Shown here in pieces: positions 7,743-17,790 of a stretch of DNA of 64,000 nucleotides (the first letter of the stretch is position 1; each line of letters opens with the position of its first letter). The position numbers and the translations under genes were made by a program. The stretch is from Kordiimonadales bacterium (lineage in GTDB: Bacteria > Pseudomonadota > Alphaproteobacteria > Sphingomonadales > Kordiimonadaceae). The stretch spans positions 1 through 64,000 of the forward strand of contig NVTU01000006.1 in the NCBI GenBank assembly GCA_002401685.1. The letters are read 5' to 3'. The notes under the pieces are model-generated. The model had not been told where the DNA came from and ran no database searches. It saw only the letters and a program-made list of their open reading frames with translations.

Positions 7743-8987
7743 CTAGCTGCGGTAGTCAGCGTTAATGCTAATATAGCCGTGCGTCAGGTCACACGTCCAC
7801 ACTGTCGCCGTGCCCGAGCCAACGCCAACATCCACTTTTATGTCGATCTCTCGGGTCCGCATATGAGCGGAGGCAGTGGCCTCATCATATTTAGCAGACA
7901 CCATCCCCTTATGGGCAACAAGCTGGCCCCCAATCCAGATACAAAGCTTATCGCGGTTGGCTTCTTCCCCCGATTTTCCGATAGCCATAACAATCCGGCC
8001 CCAATTTGCATCTTCACCGGCAATCGCCGTCTTTACGAGCGGGCTATTTGCCACTGAGCGAGAAATGGCGCGCGCAGCCGTGTCGTTTTCTGCACCCAAG
8101 GTCGTTATTGTCACAAACTTCTGGGCCCCCTCACCGTCACGAACAAGCTGTTGGGCCAAATCTATCATCACTTCCAGCATCGCACGTTTAAAGGCGTCTA
8201 AATTTTCGTCTTCGGCATCCTCATATATTTCATCGTGGAACGCTGCGCCCGTGGCAAAGGCAAAAACCGTATCATTGGTTGAGGTATCGCTGTCGACCGT
8301 TGCGTTATTGAAACTTTTATCCGTGGCCTTAGAAAGTATGGCCTGCAAACAACCGGCAGAAAGCGGCGCGTTAGTAAAAATGAAGCCGAGCATCGTTGCC
8401 ATGTCCGGCGCGATCATCCCAGACCCTTTTGCGATGCCAGAAATAACCACCCGCTTACCCCCTATATCAACGACCCGGCAGGCCCCTTTTAAAAAGGTAT
8501 CTGTTGTGCTGATGGCTTTCGCTGCATCGCGCCACAGGTTTGCCGATAAACCCGCATGAATGCGCGGGATATATTTCTTGAACCCTGTAACGTCCATCGG
8601 CTCACCGATCACGCCTGTAGAGGCTAACAAAACCTCATCTTGGGCGCAGCCAACTGCTTTTGCTGCATATTCGGCCGTTTTCAGGGCAGCTTTCGCCCCT
8701 TTTTCGCCCGTAAAAGCGTTGGCGTTTCCTGCATTCACCACCAGTGCCCGAGCCCGTCCGCCCGATGTGGCCAAAGCACTTTTAGACCAGTCCACTGGTG
8801 CTGCTGGCATTTTGGACTGCGTAAACACACCCGCAGCAACAGTTCCTGCCTTAAATTCCATCAGCAGCAGGTCAGGCCTGCCCTGATATTTCAGCCCGGC
8901 GGCAACCGCACCCATTTCAACGCCTGGTACAGGCAAGAGGCCCGGGAATTGAGAAGGAGCCAAAGGCGATACTGGGAGGTCAGACAT
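7743..8987 (-). CDS. argJ: ArgJ, glutamate N-acetyltransferase / amino-acid acetyltransferase
   Basis: ArgJ transfers the acetyl group of N-acetylornithine to glutamate, recycling it in arginine synthesis; bifunctional forms also use acetyl-CoA. It is a self-cleaving Ntn-type enzyme. The cleavage motif is intact: KGSGMIAP-DMATMLGF, with the nucleophile T198 after A197 (numbered from the 8987 start). Also seen: GVIGEP, NNATVDSDTSTNDT and the C-terminal VDVGVG. The start is the ATG at 8987 (MSDLPVSPLAP, 414 residues); the frame stays open further upstream but that extension is not family-like. It is divergent from secA. Confidence 0.95.
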   Translation of the reverse strand: MSDLPVSPLAPSQFPGLLPVPGVEMGAVAAGLKYQGRPDLLLMEFKAGTVAAGVFTQSKMPAAPVDWSKSALATSGGRARALVVNAGNANAFTGEKGAKAALKTAEYAAKAVGCAQDEVLLASTGVIGEPMDVTGFKKYIPRIHAGLSANLWRDAAKAISTTDTFLKGACRVVDIGGKRVVISGIAKGSGMIAPDMATMLGFIFTNAPLSAGCLQAILSKATDKSFNNATVDSDTSTNDTVFAFATGAAFHDEIYEDAEDENLDAFKRAMLEVMIDLAQQLVRDGEGAQKFVTITTLGAENDTAARAISRSVANSPLVKTAIAGEDANWGRIVMAIGKSGEEANRDKLCIWIGGQLVAHKGMVSAKYDEATASAHMRTREIDIKVDVGVGSGTATVWTCDLTHGYISINADYRS

Positions 8988-9108
8988 TTTAAAAAATCCA
9001 AGGAAAAGTGGAAAGAAACATAGCTCGCTAGGCGAACCATAATATAAATAAGTCGCAAGTTCGAACATAAAGACACTGTGATTTGAACAAAATTACACAA
9101 AGGCTTGG

Positions 9109-9137
9109 TTGACATGGCCTTGCCTGATACTTATCTG
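9109..9137 (+). promoter_or_regulatory. Candidate sigma-70-type promoter for secA
   Basis: TTGACA at 9109-9114 is followed, after 17 bases, by TATCTG at 9132-9137. It lies about 120 bases before the secA start in the argJ/secA divergent region. The -35 element is perfect; the -10 has two differences from TATAAT. Confidence 0.5.
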
Positions 9138-9257
9138 TGCCTAAAATTAGCATTCGTCTTTATTGCTATTTTCGAGGAGAGCTGAGCCACAAGAAGGTTG
9201 CTTAATAGTAGGACCTTTGAAGGCGTCGGCTAAAATATAGTTTGTCGGGAAGTTTAT

Positions 9258-12062
9258 ATGCTGGGACTAAGCAAAATCGCTAAGAGGATATTCGGGTCGT
9301 CTAATGACCGCTATCTTGCGAAACTCCAACCTCAAGTCGACGCCATCAGCGCGCTCGAGCCAGAGATGGAGAAGCTTTCTGACGCGGACATAAAAGCCAA
9401 AACTCAGGAATTCCGCGACCGGCTTGAAGCGGGTACCAAACTTGAAGATTTGCTCATTGAAGCGTTTGCTCTGGTGCGCGAAGCTGCAAAACGGTCAATC
9501 GGCTTGCGTCACTATGATGTTCAAATGGTTGGCGGCATGGTGCTAAACGACAGCAGCATTGCTGAGATGAAAACCGGCGAGGGTAAAACCCTTGTGGCAA
9601 CCTTGGCCGTTTACCTCAATGCCTTGCCCGGCAAAGGCGTGCATGTTGTAACGGTGAATGACTATCTGGCTGAGCGCGACGCTGAATGGATGAGCCAAGT
9701 ATATAGTTTCCTTGGTCTAACCACCGGCGTGATTGTTCCTGGAAAAACTGATGAAGAACGCCGCGAGGCTTATTTGGCTGACGTCACATACGCCACCAAT
9801 AACGAATTAGGTTTCGATTACCTGCGCGATAATATGAAATTCCAGCGTGAAGAAATGGTCCAGCGCGAGTTTGCCTATGCCATCGTCGACGAAGTGGATA
9901 GTATCCTGGTTGACGAAGCGCGTACACCGCTGGTTATTTCAGGCCCGACAGACGACAAATCGGACCTTTATGTTTCCATTGATGCCATTGTCGCACAACT
10001 TACCAAAGACGATTATGAGAAGGACGAGAAGTCCAAAGCAGTGTCTCTGACGGAAGATGGCACCGAGCGGATCGAAAAAATTCTCAACGAAGCAGATCTC
10101 CTGAAAGCAGATAACCTGTATGACTACGAGAACACCGCAATTGTTCACCATGTAGATCAGGCCCTGAAAGCTCAGACACTGTTTGAGCATGATACCGATT
10201 ATATCGTAAAAGACGGCAAAGTTATCATCATTGATGAGTTCACGGGCCGCATGATGGACGGTCGCCGCTATTCCGGAGGGCTGCACCAAGCGCTTGAAGC
10301 CAAGGAACGCGTGGAAATTCAGCCAGAAAACCAAACGCTCGCGTCCATTACGTTCCAGAATTACTTCCGTATGTACCCCAAACTGTCAGGCATGACGGGA
10401 ACCGCGGTTACTGAGGCAGAAGAATTTGGTGACATTTACCGGCTGGGCGTGATTGAAATTCCGACCAATGTCGTAATCGACCGTAAGGATGAGCACGACG
10501 AGTTCTACCGTACATCAAAAGAAAAGTTCAATGCGATCCTGATCGACATTGAAGAGGCGCAAAAGCGCGGTCAGCCAATTTTGGTTGGTACAGTATCGAT
10601 TGAAAAATCCGAAACTCTCTCTGCCTTCCTAAAAGAAAAGAAGATCAAACATAACGTACTGAATGCGCGCCACCACGAACAGGAGGCCAGCATTGTCGGC
10701 CAGGCTGGCCGTTTCGGTGCGATAACAATTGCCACCAACATGGCTGGACGCGGTACGGATATTCAGCTTGGCGGTAACTATGACATGCGCATAGCAGAAG
10801 AAACCATAGGCGTAGATGACGAAGCCGAGATCGCAAAAATTTCTGACCGGATCAAAGCTGAGATCGAAGCTGAAAAAGCTAAGGTGATTGAAGCAGGCGG
10901 CCTCTATATTATGGCAACGGAACGTCACGAAAGCCGTCGTATCGATAACCAGCTCCGCGGTCGTGCGGGCCGTCAGGGTGACCCTGGCCGGTCTAAGTTC
11001 TTCCTATCGCTTCAGGATGACCTTATGCGCATCTTTGGCCCTGAGCGCATGGACGGCATGCTCGTGCGGCTCGGAATCGAGGAAGGCGAAGCTATCATCC
11101 ACCCGTGGATCAACAAGGCGATTGAGAAAGCCCAGCAAAAAGTTGAAGCACGCAACTATGATATCCGCAAAAACCTGGTGAAGTTTGACGACGTAATGAA
11201 CGACCAGCGCCGTGTGGTTTACGAGCAGCGCCGGGACATCATGGATGCCGATGACGTAACTGAAACCCTCGAAGACATGCGGGCTGATGTTGTTTACCAC
11301 CTTGTTGAAAAGCGTATTCCGCCAAAATCTTACCCTGAGCAATGGGACCTAACTGGCCTGCAGGAAGATGTTGAAGAAACACTTGGCCTTCATGATGTTT
11401 CCGTTGTCGAGTGGGGCAACGAAGAAGGCGTCGACGATGACGAAATTCGGGATCGCCTTGAGGCAGCTGCTGGTAAACTCGTGAAAGATAAGGCAGAGAA
11501 ATACGGTACTGACATTTGGGGAAGCATTGAGAAAAGCTTGCTCTTGCAAATGGTCGACCAGGAATGGAAAGACCATCTGCAGAACCTCGATCACTTGCGT
11601 CAAGGCGTTGGCCTGCGTGCCTACGCTCAGCGTGATCCGCTCAATGAATATAAGGGCGAAGCCTTCACGCTTTTTGAGAGCATGCTTTACCACACCCGCG
11701 AGTCGGTAATTCAATTGCTAGGCCGCGTTGAACTGGCCCCGCAAACAGACCCTAGCGTGTTCGATCCTGAAGGGCCTATTGTTGGTGAAGAACAACATCT
11801 GGACCCTATTACCGGTGAGAATGAGATGCCGGGCGCTGTGGACCCCTTCGATACGTCTACATGGAACAATATACCGCGGAACGCACCCTGCCCATGCGGC
11901 AGCGGTGAGAAGTTCAAACATTGTCACGGCAGTGTAAGCAATGGGCCGGGCGGACTTACTTTGGGCCAAATTCCGAAGAACCCGTTTGACGGCATTGGTC
12001 GCAATGATCGTTGTCCTTGTGGCTCTGGTAAAAAATTCAAACATTGCCACGGGGCGCTGTAA
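9258..12062 (+). CDS. secA: SecA, preprotein translocase ATPase, with two SEC-C zinc motifs
   Basis: The motor of the Sec export pathway, 934 residues. Seen: Walker A in MKTGEGKTL (104-112), the [12 protein letters not shown] helicase motif II region, [24 protein letters not shown] and [13 protein letters not shown]. The C-terminal tail is unusual: it ends in two separate SEC-C zinc-binding motifs, [14 protein letters not shown] starting at residue 878 and [14 protein letters not shown] starting at residue 919, joined by a Gly/Pro-containing linker. Most SecA proteins have one. These motifs bind zinc and contact SecB and ribosomes. A GGGAAG ribosome site precedes the ATG, and a strong terminator follows. 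Confidence 0.97.
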   Translation: MLGLSKIAKRIFGSSNDRYLAKLQPQVDAISALEPEMEKLSDADIKAKTQEFRDRLEAGTKLEDLLIEAFALVREAAKRSIGLRHYDVQMVGGMVLNDSSIAEMKTGEGKTLVATLAVYLNALPGKGVHVVTVNDYLAERDAEWMSQVYSFLGLTTGVIVPGKTDEERREAYLADVTYATNNELGFDYLRDNMKFQREEMVQREFAYAIVDEVDSILVDEARTPLVISGPTDDKSDLYVSIDAIVAQLTKDDYEKDEKSKAVSLTEDGTERIEKILNEADLLKADNLYDYENTAIVHHVDQALKAQTLFEHDTDYIVKDGKVIIIDEFTGRMMDGRRYSGGLHQALEAKERVEIQPENQTLASITFQNYFRMYPKLSGMTGTAVTEAEEFGDIYRLGVIEIPTNVVIDRKDEHDEFYRTSKEKFNAILIDIEEAQKRGQPILVGTVSIEKSETLSAFLKEKKIKHNVLNARHHEQEASIVGQAGRFGAITIATNMAGRGTDIQLGGNYDMRIAEETIGVDDEAEIAKISDRIKAEIEAEKAKVIEAGGLYIMATERHESRRIDNQLRGRAGRQGDPGRSKFFLSLQDDLMRIFGPERMDGMLVRLGIEEGEAIIHPWINKAIEKAQQKVEARNYDIRKNLVKFDDVMNDQRRVVYEQRRDIMDADDVTETLEDMRADVVYHLVEKRIPPKSYPEQWDLTGLQEDVEETLGLHDVSVVEWGNEEGVDDDEIRDRLEAAAGKLVKDKAEKYGTDIWGSIEKSLLLQMVDQEWKDHLQNLDHLRQGVGLRAYAQRDPLNEYKGEAFTLFESMLYHTRESVIQLLGRVELAPQTDPSVFDPEGPIVGEEQHLDPITGENEMPGAVDPFDTSTWNNIPRNAPCPCGSGEKFKHCHGSVSNGPGGLTLGQIPKNPFDGIGRNDRCPCGSGKKFKHCHGAL

Positions 12063-12094
12063 GCAACGGTATTCTTAGATGCTGATACGAAGGA

Positions 12095-12117
12095 AGCGGG
12101 CAATGCCCGCTTTTTTT
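12095..12117 (+). terminator. Rho-independent terminator after secA
   Basis: The stem GCGGGC (12096-12101) pairs with GCCCGC (12105-12110) across a three-base AAT loop and is followed by seven T. It starts about 33 bases after the secA stop. Confidence 0.88.
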
Positions 12118-12226
12118 GTGCCTTATTTCCGCCTTGCCAACCTGAACATCAGCTTAATTTTTGGCTCAGGTTGGGGTAACGCACCTCTTGGTAATGTGAC
12201 TTCATCATAAGCGATGGAGCACGACA

Positions 12227-13234
12227 ATGCGGACACTAACCAAGAACAACAAGAAACTAATCACAAGCTTTGCTGGAGTAGCCCTAGTGGCCACGATAAG
12301 CGGCACAGCTGCACAGGCCGACCATACCACGCCACAACCAACCTACACGCCTGTGTATGAGGCTCCTGCCTACAACCCTGGTAGCCACCAGTTCCGAGCC
12401 AACCACCCGATGCGCGTCTTTGTAAAAATCGGCGGCAACCGTCACTCAAATGGTGACGGCCACCATAGTGCGCCGGCCGTATACCAAAAAATCGACTACC
12501 ACCTGCCTTCATACATCACGCTCGTGAACAGCCCTGCGTATGCTGATCTGGTTATCAAAGTACGTCAGACAGACTACAAACTGAACTACCGGGTAATTGA
12601 CGTGGACCGCAAAGATAAGAAGTACAAAAAAAGCCGGCGCTATGCAGGTGGCAATTGTGGCTATTTCCGGAAAGCCTTTTACACCAAGGTGAAAGAAAAA
12701 GGCGAAGCCTACGCCAGCTATAACGTAAAAGTTCGGTTCAAGGGGTATGACACCAGCCGTGAGCATTTCACCTTGCGCTCTGCTGAAAACTATAGCTACG
12801 GCACCGAATTGCGAGCGATAACAAACTGCGGTATCAGGCCTACTAACCGTATGCCGTCAAACGGTGTTGCCAAGCTTTTTAGCCGTTCGGGTGAAGGCTA
12901 TCGCAATAGCGTAAGCCACCGCATCAAGCGCGAATCTATTGCTGATCTCGGCCGCCATCTGGCGCATCAAATACAACATAAAGCAGGCGGATTCTATCCG
13001 ACTTTGGCAGCGAAGCTTAACCATGAACGCATTGAATATGGGTACGACCATAACTTTGATACATGCACCAACGCGGCCCATAACCACCGGCGTCAGCACA
13101 GCGGGAATAGCAGCTTCTATAGTGACAATGATCAGAGCTACTACGCACCTCGTTCACGCTATGATCAAAATGGCCAAAACCCTAGGCATCAGCCTACCAG
13201 ACGTCCGCGTTATACGCCGCACTATGGCCGCTAG
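12227..13234 (+). CDS. Exported basic hypothetical protein
   Basis: A 335-residue protein I do not recognise. The N-terminus is a typical Sec signal peptide (KNNKK, then ITSFAGVALVATISG, cleavage likely after AAQA near residue 31). The mature part is rich in Tyr, His, Arg and Lys, with a low-complexity His/Pro/Tyr start, a middle region of alternating strands (ADLVIKVRQTDY; YASYNVKVRFKGYD) and a disordered, strongly basic C-terminus ending PRYTPHYGR. Two cysteines (NCGY and TNCG) could form a disulfide. An envelope or surface role is plausible but only inferred. It is followed by a shared bidirectional terminator. Confidence 0.85.
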   Translation: MRTLTKNNKKLITSFAGVALVATISGTAAQADHTTPQPTYTPVYEAPAYNPGSHQFRANHPMRVFVKIGGNRHSNGDGHHSAPAVYQKIDYHLPSYITLVNSPAYADLVIKVRQTDYKLNYRVIDVDRKDKKYKKSRRYAGGNCGYFRKAFYTKVKEKGEAYASYNVKVRFKGYDTSREHFTLRSAENYSYGTELRAITNCGIRPTNRMPSNGVAKLFSRSGEGYRNSVSHRIKRESIADLGRHLAHQIQHKAGGFYPTLAAKLNHERIEYGYDHNFDTCTNAAHNHRRQHSGNSSFYSDNDQSYYAPRSRYDQNGQNPRHQPTRRPRYTPHYGR

Positions 13235-13321
13235 TTATGGCTAGGTCCCCTGCCCAGGGGGCCGACGCTCGTCGGGGGCTGAATTCCCCTCGCTTATTCC
13301 GTCCCCGACGCTCAACCACCA

Positions 13322-13360
13322 TAGAAAAAGCGCCAGTTTTACCAACGGGCGCTTTTTCTA
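13322..13360. terminator. Bidirectional terminator between the exported protein gene and nrdB
   Basis: A perfect 13-bp inverted repeat, arms 13322-13334 and 13348-13360 (TAGAAAAAGCGCC and its complement) around a 13-base loop. A- and T-rich arm ends allow it to stop transcription from both sides; the flanking genes converge here. Confidence 0.85.
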
Positions 13361-13402
13361 TTTTAAGACTTTTTGTCCTATTCTTACCAGTGACAAGCTG
13401 TA

Positions 13403-14362
13403 TCAGCTAAAGGCATCATCCCAGGTGCCTTGCGTCGCTGCTTTGGAGTATTCTGTTGACCGGTTTTCAAAGAAATTCGTATGTTCAACCGCGTTCAGCA
13501 TACTATCCAGCCAAGGCAGTGGGTTCTTATCAATGCCATATTCTTCATCAAGCCCAAGCTGCTGCAAACGACGATCCGCAATATAACGGATATACTGCTT
13601 CACTTCGTCAGCTGTCAGCCCTTCGATTGGGCCCATATCAAACGACAGATCGATGAAAGCATCTTCATGCTCAACGATTGTCTTACAGGCCTTTCGGAGC
13701 TCACTCCGCATCTCGTCATCCCAGAGCTCTGGGTTTTCACTCATCAGCGTTTTGAAAAGCTTGATCAGGCTTTCACAATGCAGGCTCTCGTCTCGCACTG
13801 ACCACGTGATGATCTGCCCCATGCCCTTCATCTTATTGAAGCGTGGGAAGTTCAAAAGCATAGCGAAACTAGCAAATAGTTGCAGCCCCTCGGTGAAGGC
13901 GCCAAACACTGCAAGCGTCACCGCAGTGGAGCGCACATCCTCGGAGTTAAAATGCTGCATATAGTCAAATTTATCCTTCATTTCCTTATACTGAAGGAAT
14001 GCAGAATATTCGCTTTCTGGCATACCAATGGTATCCAGCAAATGGCTGTATGCGGCAATATGGATCGTCTCCATATTGGAAAAAGCCGCGAGCATCATCT
14101 GAACTTCTGTCGGCATGAACACTTTTGTATAGTGCTTCATGTAGCAGTTATTCACTTCGATATCGCTTTGGGTAAAAAAGCGGAAAATCTGGGTCAGCAG
14201 GTTCTTCTCAGACGGTGTAATATTTTGCGCCCAATCGCGTACGTCTTCTGCCAACGGCACTTCCTCAGGCAACCAGTGAACCTGTTGTTGTTTGAGCCAT
14301 GCGTCGTAAGCCCAAGGGTAGCGGAATGGTTTATAGACGTGGCGTTCTTCAAGAAGCGACAT
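13403..14362 (-). CDS. nrdB: NrdB, class I ribonucleotide reductase small (beta) subunit
   Basis: Radical-generating subunit of aerobic ribonucleoside-diphosphate reductase, 319 residues. Iron ligands can be placed: D67, E98, H101, E158, E192, H195. The radical tyrosine is Y105, seven residues after E98 as in E. coli (METIHIAAYSHL). The C-terminus has the tail that docks on NrdA (ENRSTEYSKAATQGTWDDAFS). Ribosome site AGAGGA before the ATG. It follows nrdA with 48 bases between them and presumably shares its NrdR-controlled promoter. Confidence 0.95.
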   Translation of the reverse strand: MSLLEERHVYKPFRYPWAYDAWLKQQQVHWLPEEVPLAEDVRDWAQNITPSEKNLLTQIFRFFTQSDIEVNNCYMKHYTKVFMPTEVQMMLAAFSNMETIHIAAYSHLLDTIGMPESEYSAFLQYKEMKDKFDYMQHFNSEDVRSTAVTLAVFGAFTEGLQLFASFAMLLNFPRFNKMKGMGQIITWSVRDESLHCESLIKLFKTLMSENPELWDDEMRSELRKACKTIVEHEDAFIDLSFDMGPIEGLTADEVKQYIRYIADRRLQQLGLDEEYGIDKNPLPWLDSMLNAVEHTNFFENRSTEYSKAATQGTWDDAFS

Positions 14363-14410
14363 TATTGGTCCTCTGATACAAGTGGGCGCGGGAGCAGTTA
14401 GCCCGTCAGG

Positions 14411-16285
14411 TTACTGACAGGATAAGCATTCCTCATAATCGGTGCTCGCCGGAGCAAGCTCCAACTGCTGTTCCATGTTAACTTTTTTCTTAGTTGTACC
14501 TGTAGCAATAACTTCGGCACGCGCAATCGACTTGGAACGACAATAATAAAGGCTTTTGAGACCCTTTTTCCATGCTTGGAAATGGATCTGGTGCAGGTCC
14601 CGTTTATGCACGTCCGCAGGCAGGAAGATATTCACAGACTGCGCCTGCGAAATATATATTGCCCGGTCCGAAGCCAGCTCAATAATCCAGCGCTGGTCCA
14701 GCTCGAACGCCGTTTTAAAGACTGCTTTCTCATCATCGCTGAGAAAATCGAGGTGCTGCACAGACCCTTCATTCACGGTAATAGATGTCCAGATTTCGTC
14801 CGTGTTTTTGCCTTTTTCTTCAAGCAATTCTGTTAGCGCACGACTGTGCACCATAAAGTTCCCAGACAGGGTCTTCTGGTTATAGCTGTTGGCTGCAATT
14901 GGCTCAATTCCAGGGCTTGCACCACCACAAATTGTTGAAATAGAGGCCGTTGGTGCGATCGCGGTTTTGTTGGAAAAACGCTCCATCATACCGTAATCCA
15001 TCGCATCAGGGCACGGACCACGCTCGTAAGCAAGCTGCTCAGAGGCACTATCAACTTCCTTCTTGATATGCTTGAAGATGTTGAAATTCCAAGATTTTGC
15101 CATGGAGCTTTCAAACGGAATCATATTGTCCTGAAGGAAGCTGTGGAAACCCATCACGCCGAGACCTACAGAGCGCTCACGCATAGCAGCATAACGGGCT
15201 TTGGCCATTTCTGAAGGCGCGCGATCAATGAAGTCCTGCAATACATTATCAAGGAAACGCATGATGTCAGGAATGAAATTCTTATCCGATTTCCATTCTT
15301 TGTAATGCTCAAGGTTCAGGCTCGACAGGCAGCAAACGGCTGTGCGGTCATTGCCAAGATGATCAATGCCAGTTGGCAGCGTAATTTCGGCACACAGATT
15401 GGATGTTTTCACCGTAAGGCCAGCCAACTTGTGATGCTCAGGCATCTGGCGGTTCACCGTGTCAGAATAAATAATATAAGGTTCGCCCGTTTCAACACGT
15501 GCGGTCAGGATACGTATCCACAGCGCACGTGCAGACGTGGTGCGCACCACGTGGCCGTCCTTGGGGCTAGTCAACGCCCAGTCTTCATCAGCTTCAACAG
15601 CGCGCATAAACGCATCGCTCAGGAGAATACCGTGGTGAAGGTTTGGTGTCTTTCGGTTTGGGTCGCCGCCGGTTGGGCGCCGCAGTTCAAGAAACTCTTC
15701 CACTTCAGGGTGGCTTACAGGCAAGTAAATTGCCGCAGAGCCACGGCGGAGTGAGCCTTGAGAAATAGCAAGGGTCAGACTGTCCATCACCCGCACGAAT
15801 GGGATAATGCCGCTGGTCTTGCCAACGCCGCCAACGGTCTCGCCGATTGAACGCAAATTGCCCCAATAGCTACCAATGCCGCCGCCACGAGATGCCAGCC
15901 AAACATTTTCAGTCCACAGGTCAACGATCGAACCAAGCTTGTCCTGCGCTTCATTTAGGAAGCAACTGATCGGAAGACCTCGGTCCGTACCACCGTTCGA
16001 CAAAATCGGTGTCGCAGGCATGAACCATAAGTTTGAAATATAGTTATAGAGACGCTGAGAATGCGCTTTGTCATCACCGTAAAACGATGCAACACGCGCA
16101 AACAAATCCTGATAGCCTTCACCTGGTAAAAGATAGCGATCCGTGAGGGTCGCTTTACCAAAGTCTGTCAGCTTTTCATCTCGACTACGATCAACTTCAA
16201 CCGCACCACCATGCTCGAAATGGGTGACCTCAAACATCTCGCTAATTACTCCCTTATCCGACCCGACTTCTGAAACGTTGATCAC
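14411..16285 (-). CDS. nrdA: NrdA, class I ribonucleotide reductase large (alpha) subunit
   Basis: Catalytic subunit that reduces NDPs to dNDPs, 624 residues. Active-site features: C108 (LPISCFLN), N296/C298/E300 in SNLCAEI, the second redox cysteine in AVCCLSS (318-319), the radical-path tyrosines in SLYYCRS, and the C-terminal regenerating pair C620/C623 (ECLSCQ). The short N-terminus has no recognisable ATP-cone, so the dATP overall-activity switch of classical NrdA seems absent. The start is GTG at 16285 with AGGAG nine bases upstream. Two NrdR-like boxes lie about 180-230 bases upstream. Confidence 0.95.
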   Translation of the reverse strand: MINVSEVGSDKGVISEMFEVTHFEHGGAVEVDRSRDEKLTDFGKATLTDRYLLPGEGYQDLFARVASFYGDDKAHSQRLYNYISNLWFMPATPILSNGGTDRGLPISCFLNEAQDKLGSIVDLWTENVWLASRGGGIGSYWGNLRSIGETVGGVGKTSGIIPFVRVMDSLTLAISQGSLRRGSAAIYLPVSHPEVEEFLELRRPTGGDPNRKTPNLHHGILLSDAFMRAVEADEDWALTSPKDGHVVRTTSARALWIRILTARVETGEPYIIYSDTVNRQMPEHHKLAGLTVKTSNLCAEITLPTGIDHLGNDRTAVCCLSSLNLEHYKEWKSDKNFIPDIMRFLDNVLQDFIDRAPSEMAKARYAAMRERSVGLGVMGFHSFLQDNMIPFESSMAKSWNFNIFKHIKKEVDSASEQLAYERGPCPDAMDYGMMERFSNKTAIAPTASISTICGGASPGIEPIAANSYNQKTLSGNFMVHSRALTELLEEKGKNTDEIWTSITVNEGSVQHLDFLSDDEKAVFKTAFELDQRWIIELASDRAIYISQAQSVNIFLPADVHKRDLHQIHFQAWKKGLKSLYYCRSKSIARAEVIATGTTKKKVNMEQQLELAPASTDYEECLSCQ

Positions 16286-16466
16286 CTGTAGCGACTCCTA
16301 TAGCGCCCGCAGAAACAATGTTATTGTGCCTGACGCAAGAACAAAAGTCGAACAAATCAACTTTTTATATATTTTTCATTAGCTTATTAGAACGACTGCC
16401 CGTTTTCCCCGCACCAGTTCGTTCTTTGTTAGCAACCGACGCAGGATAGGGTCGTTAGGGCCTCGT

Positions 16467-16482
16467 CGTCAAGATAAAGTGT
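16467..16482 (-). promoter_or_regulatory. NrdR box 1 (weaker, nrdA-proximal)
   Basis: CGTCAAGATAAAGTGT matches 11 of 16 positions of the NrdR-box consensus acaCwATATaTwGtgt. Its centre is 32 bp from the stronger box at 16499-16514, the 31-33 bp spacing typical of NrdR operators. It lies upstream of nrdA, the expected target. Confidence 0.65.
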
Positions 16483-16498
16483 AAAAACTTATTAACCC

Positions 16499-16514
16499 CC
16501 ACAATATGTAGTGT
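16499..16514 (-). promoter_or_regulatory. NrdR box 2 (strong)
   Basis: CCACAATATGTAGTGT matches 14 of 16 positions of the NrdR-box consensus. Paired with the weaker box 32 bp away, it points to NrdR/ATP-dATP control of nrdAB. nrdR itself is not in the window. Confidence 0.78.
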
Positions 16515-16597
16515 TTTTCCGGAGACGCTCCAAACGCAACAGTTGCAAGCGCGCACTGCCGAGCCAACGGATTATAGGGAATTCAATGAGTCGCAGC

Positions 16598-17554
16598 TTA
16601 TGCGAGGCCTTTTTCGCCAATCGCTAGGAATTTTTCGCGGCGCAACTCTTTCAAGCGTGATCCATCAATTCCAGCCATATCGCGCAGGGCGTGTTCAACA
16701 CTATCTCCAAGCATATTCATGGCCCGTTCTGGGTCCCTATGAGCACCGCCGAGTGGCTCAGGGACGATATCGTCCACTACACCAAGTTTGAGCAGATCCT
16801 GCGCCGTGATTTTAAGGGCATTTGCCGCTTCTTCGGCTTTTTCGCTCGTTCGCCACAAAATGGATGCGCAGCCTTCAGGTGAAATCACCGAATAAATTGC
16901 ATGTTCCATCATCAGCACTTTATTACCAGCCGCGATTGCCACAGCACCGCCGGAGCCACCTTCACCTACAATGCAGGTAACCATCGGTGTCTCGAGCGAC
17001 AGGCTACGGTCTGTCGAGCGCGCAATGGCTTCGGCCTGGCCGCGTTCTTCCGCGCCAATACCGGGGTAAGCCCCAGACGTATCAACAAGCGTAACAACAG
17101 GCAGGCCAAACCGATCTGCCATATCCATCAAACGCACTGCTTTACGGTATCCTTCAGGGCGTGCCATACCGAAATTATGACGAAGACGGCTTTCTGTATC
17201 TGAACCCTTCTCGTGGCCCATCACTACACAGGCTTGCCCGCGGAAACGTGCAAGGCCACCAATTAGCGCTTCATCATCACCAAACGAACGGTCACCAGCA
17301 AGCGGCGTAAACTCTGTAAACAGATGGCCAACAATATCACCGAAATGCGGCCGCTCAGGATGGCGAGCCACCTGAATTTTCTGTGCGGGCGACAAAGCGG
17401 CATAAGTGTCTTTCAACATTTTGCCGAGCTTGGTTTCAAGCTGCCCAACTTCGGACGAAATATCTACATTCCCCGTGCCGCCTGCAAAACTGCGCAGCTC
17501 TCGGATTTTGCCTTCTAGTTCTGCAATTGGCTTTTCAAACTCAAGAAACGTCAT
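16598..17554 (-). CDS. accA: AccA, acetyl-CoA carboxylase carboxyltransferase subunit alpha
   Basis: Transfers CO2 from carboxybiotin to acetyl-CoA with AccD, the committed step of fatty-acid synthesis. About 318 residues, normal for AccA. Seen: N-terminal MTFLEFEKPIAELEGKI, RHPERPHFGDIV, GLARFRGQACVVMGHEKG, TLVDTSGAYPGIGAEERGQAEAIA and EGGSGGAVAIAAGNKVLMMEHA. I place the start at the ATG at 17554 (an adjacent ATG at 17557 is equivalent), behind GGCGAG; the frame extends 31 codons further upstream but that part is not AccA-like. xerD lies upstream on the same strand. Confidence 0.95.
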   Translation of the reverse strand: MTFLEFEKPIAELEGKIRELRSFAGGTGNVDISSEVGQLETKLGKMLKDTYAALSPAQKIQVARHPERPHFGDIVGHLFTEFTPLAGDRSFGDDEALIGGLARFRGQACVVMGHEKGSDTESRLRHNFGMARPEGYRKAVRLMDMADRFGLPVVTLVDTSGAYPGIGAEERGQAEAIARSTDRSLSLETPMVTCIVGEGGSGGAVAIAAGNKVLMMEHAIYSVISPEGCASILWRTSEKAEEAANALKITAQDLLKLGVVDDIVPEPLGGAHRDPERAMNMLGDSVEHALRDMAGIDGSRLKELRREKFLAIGEKGLA

Positions 17555-17790
17555 CATCTCGCCAGCTTCCCTTTTTTCGACCGATGTTTTTGGCTTTATA
17601 TTCATAGTATACAGTAAAGCACGTTTGCCTTCGGCGCGCAAAATCATTGATACAGCCGCCTATGTCAAGCGCATAGTGATCCTTGAATTTTTCCACGTTT
17701 ATTCTGTGCAGACTCTATCGCTTCTCATCCTTTTTTAGGTGGCCATTCGCCCAAACATTTCAAGGCCACTTCCTGCAGCCTTTACTCATG

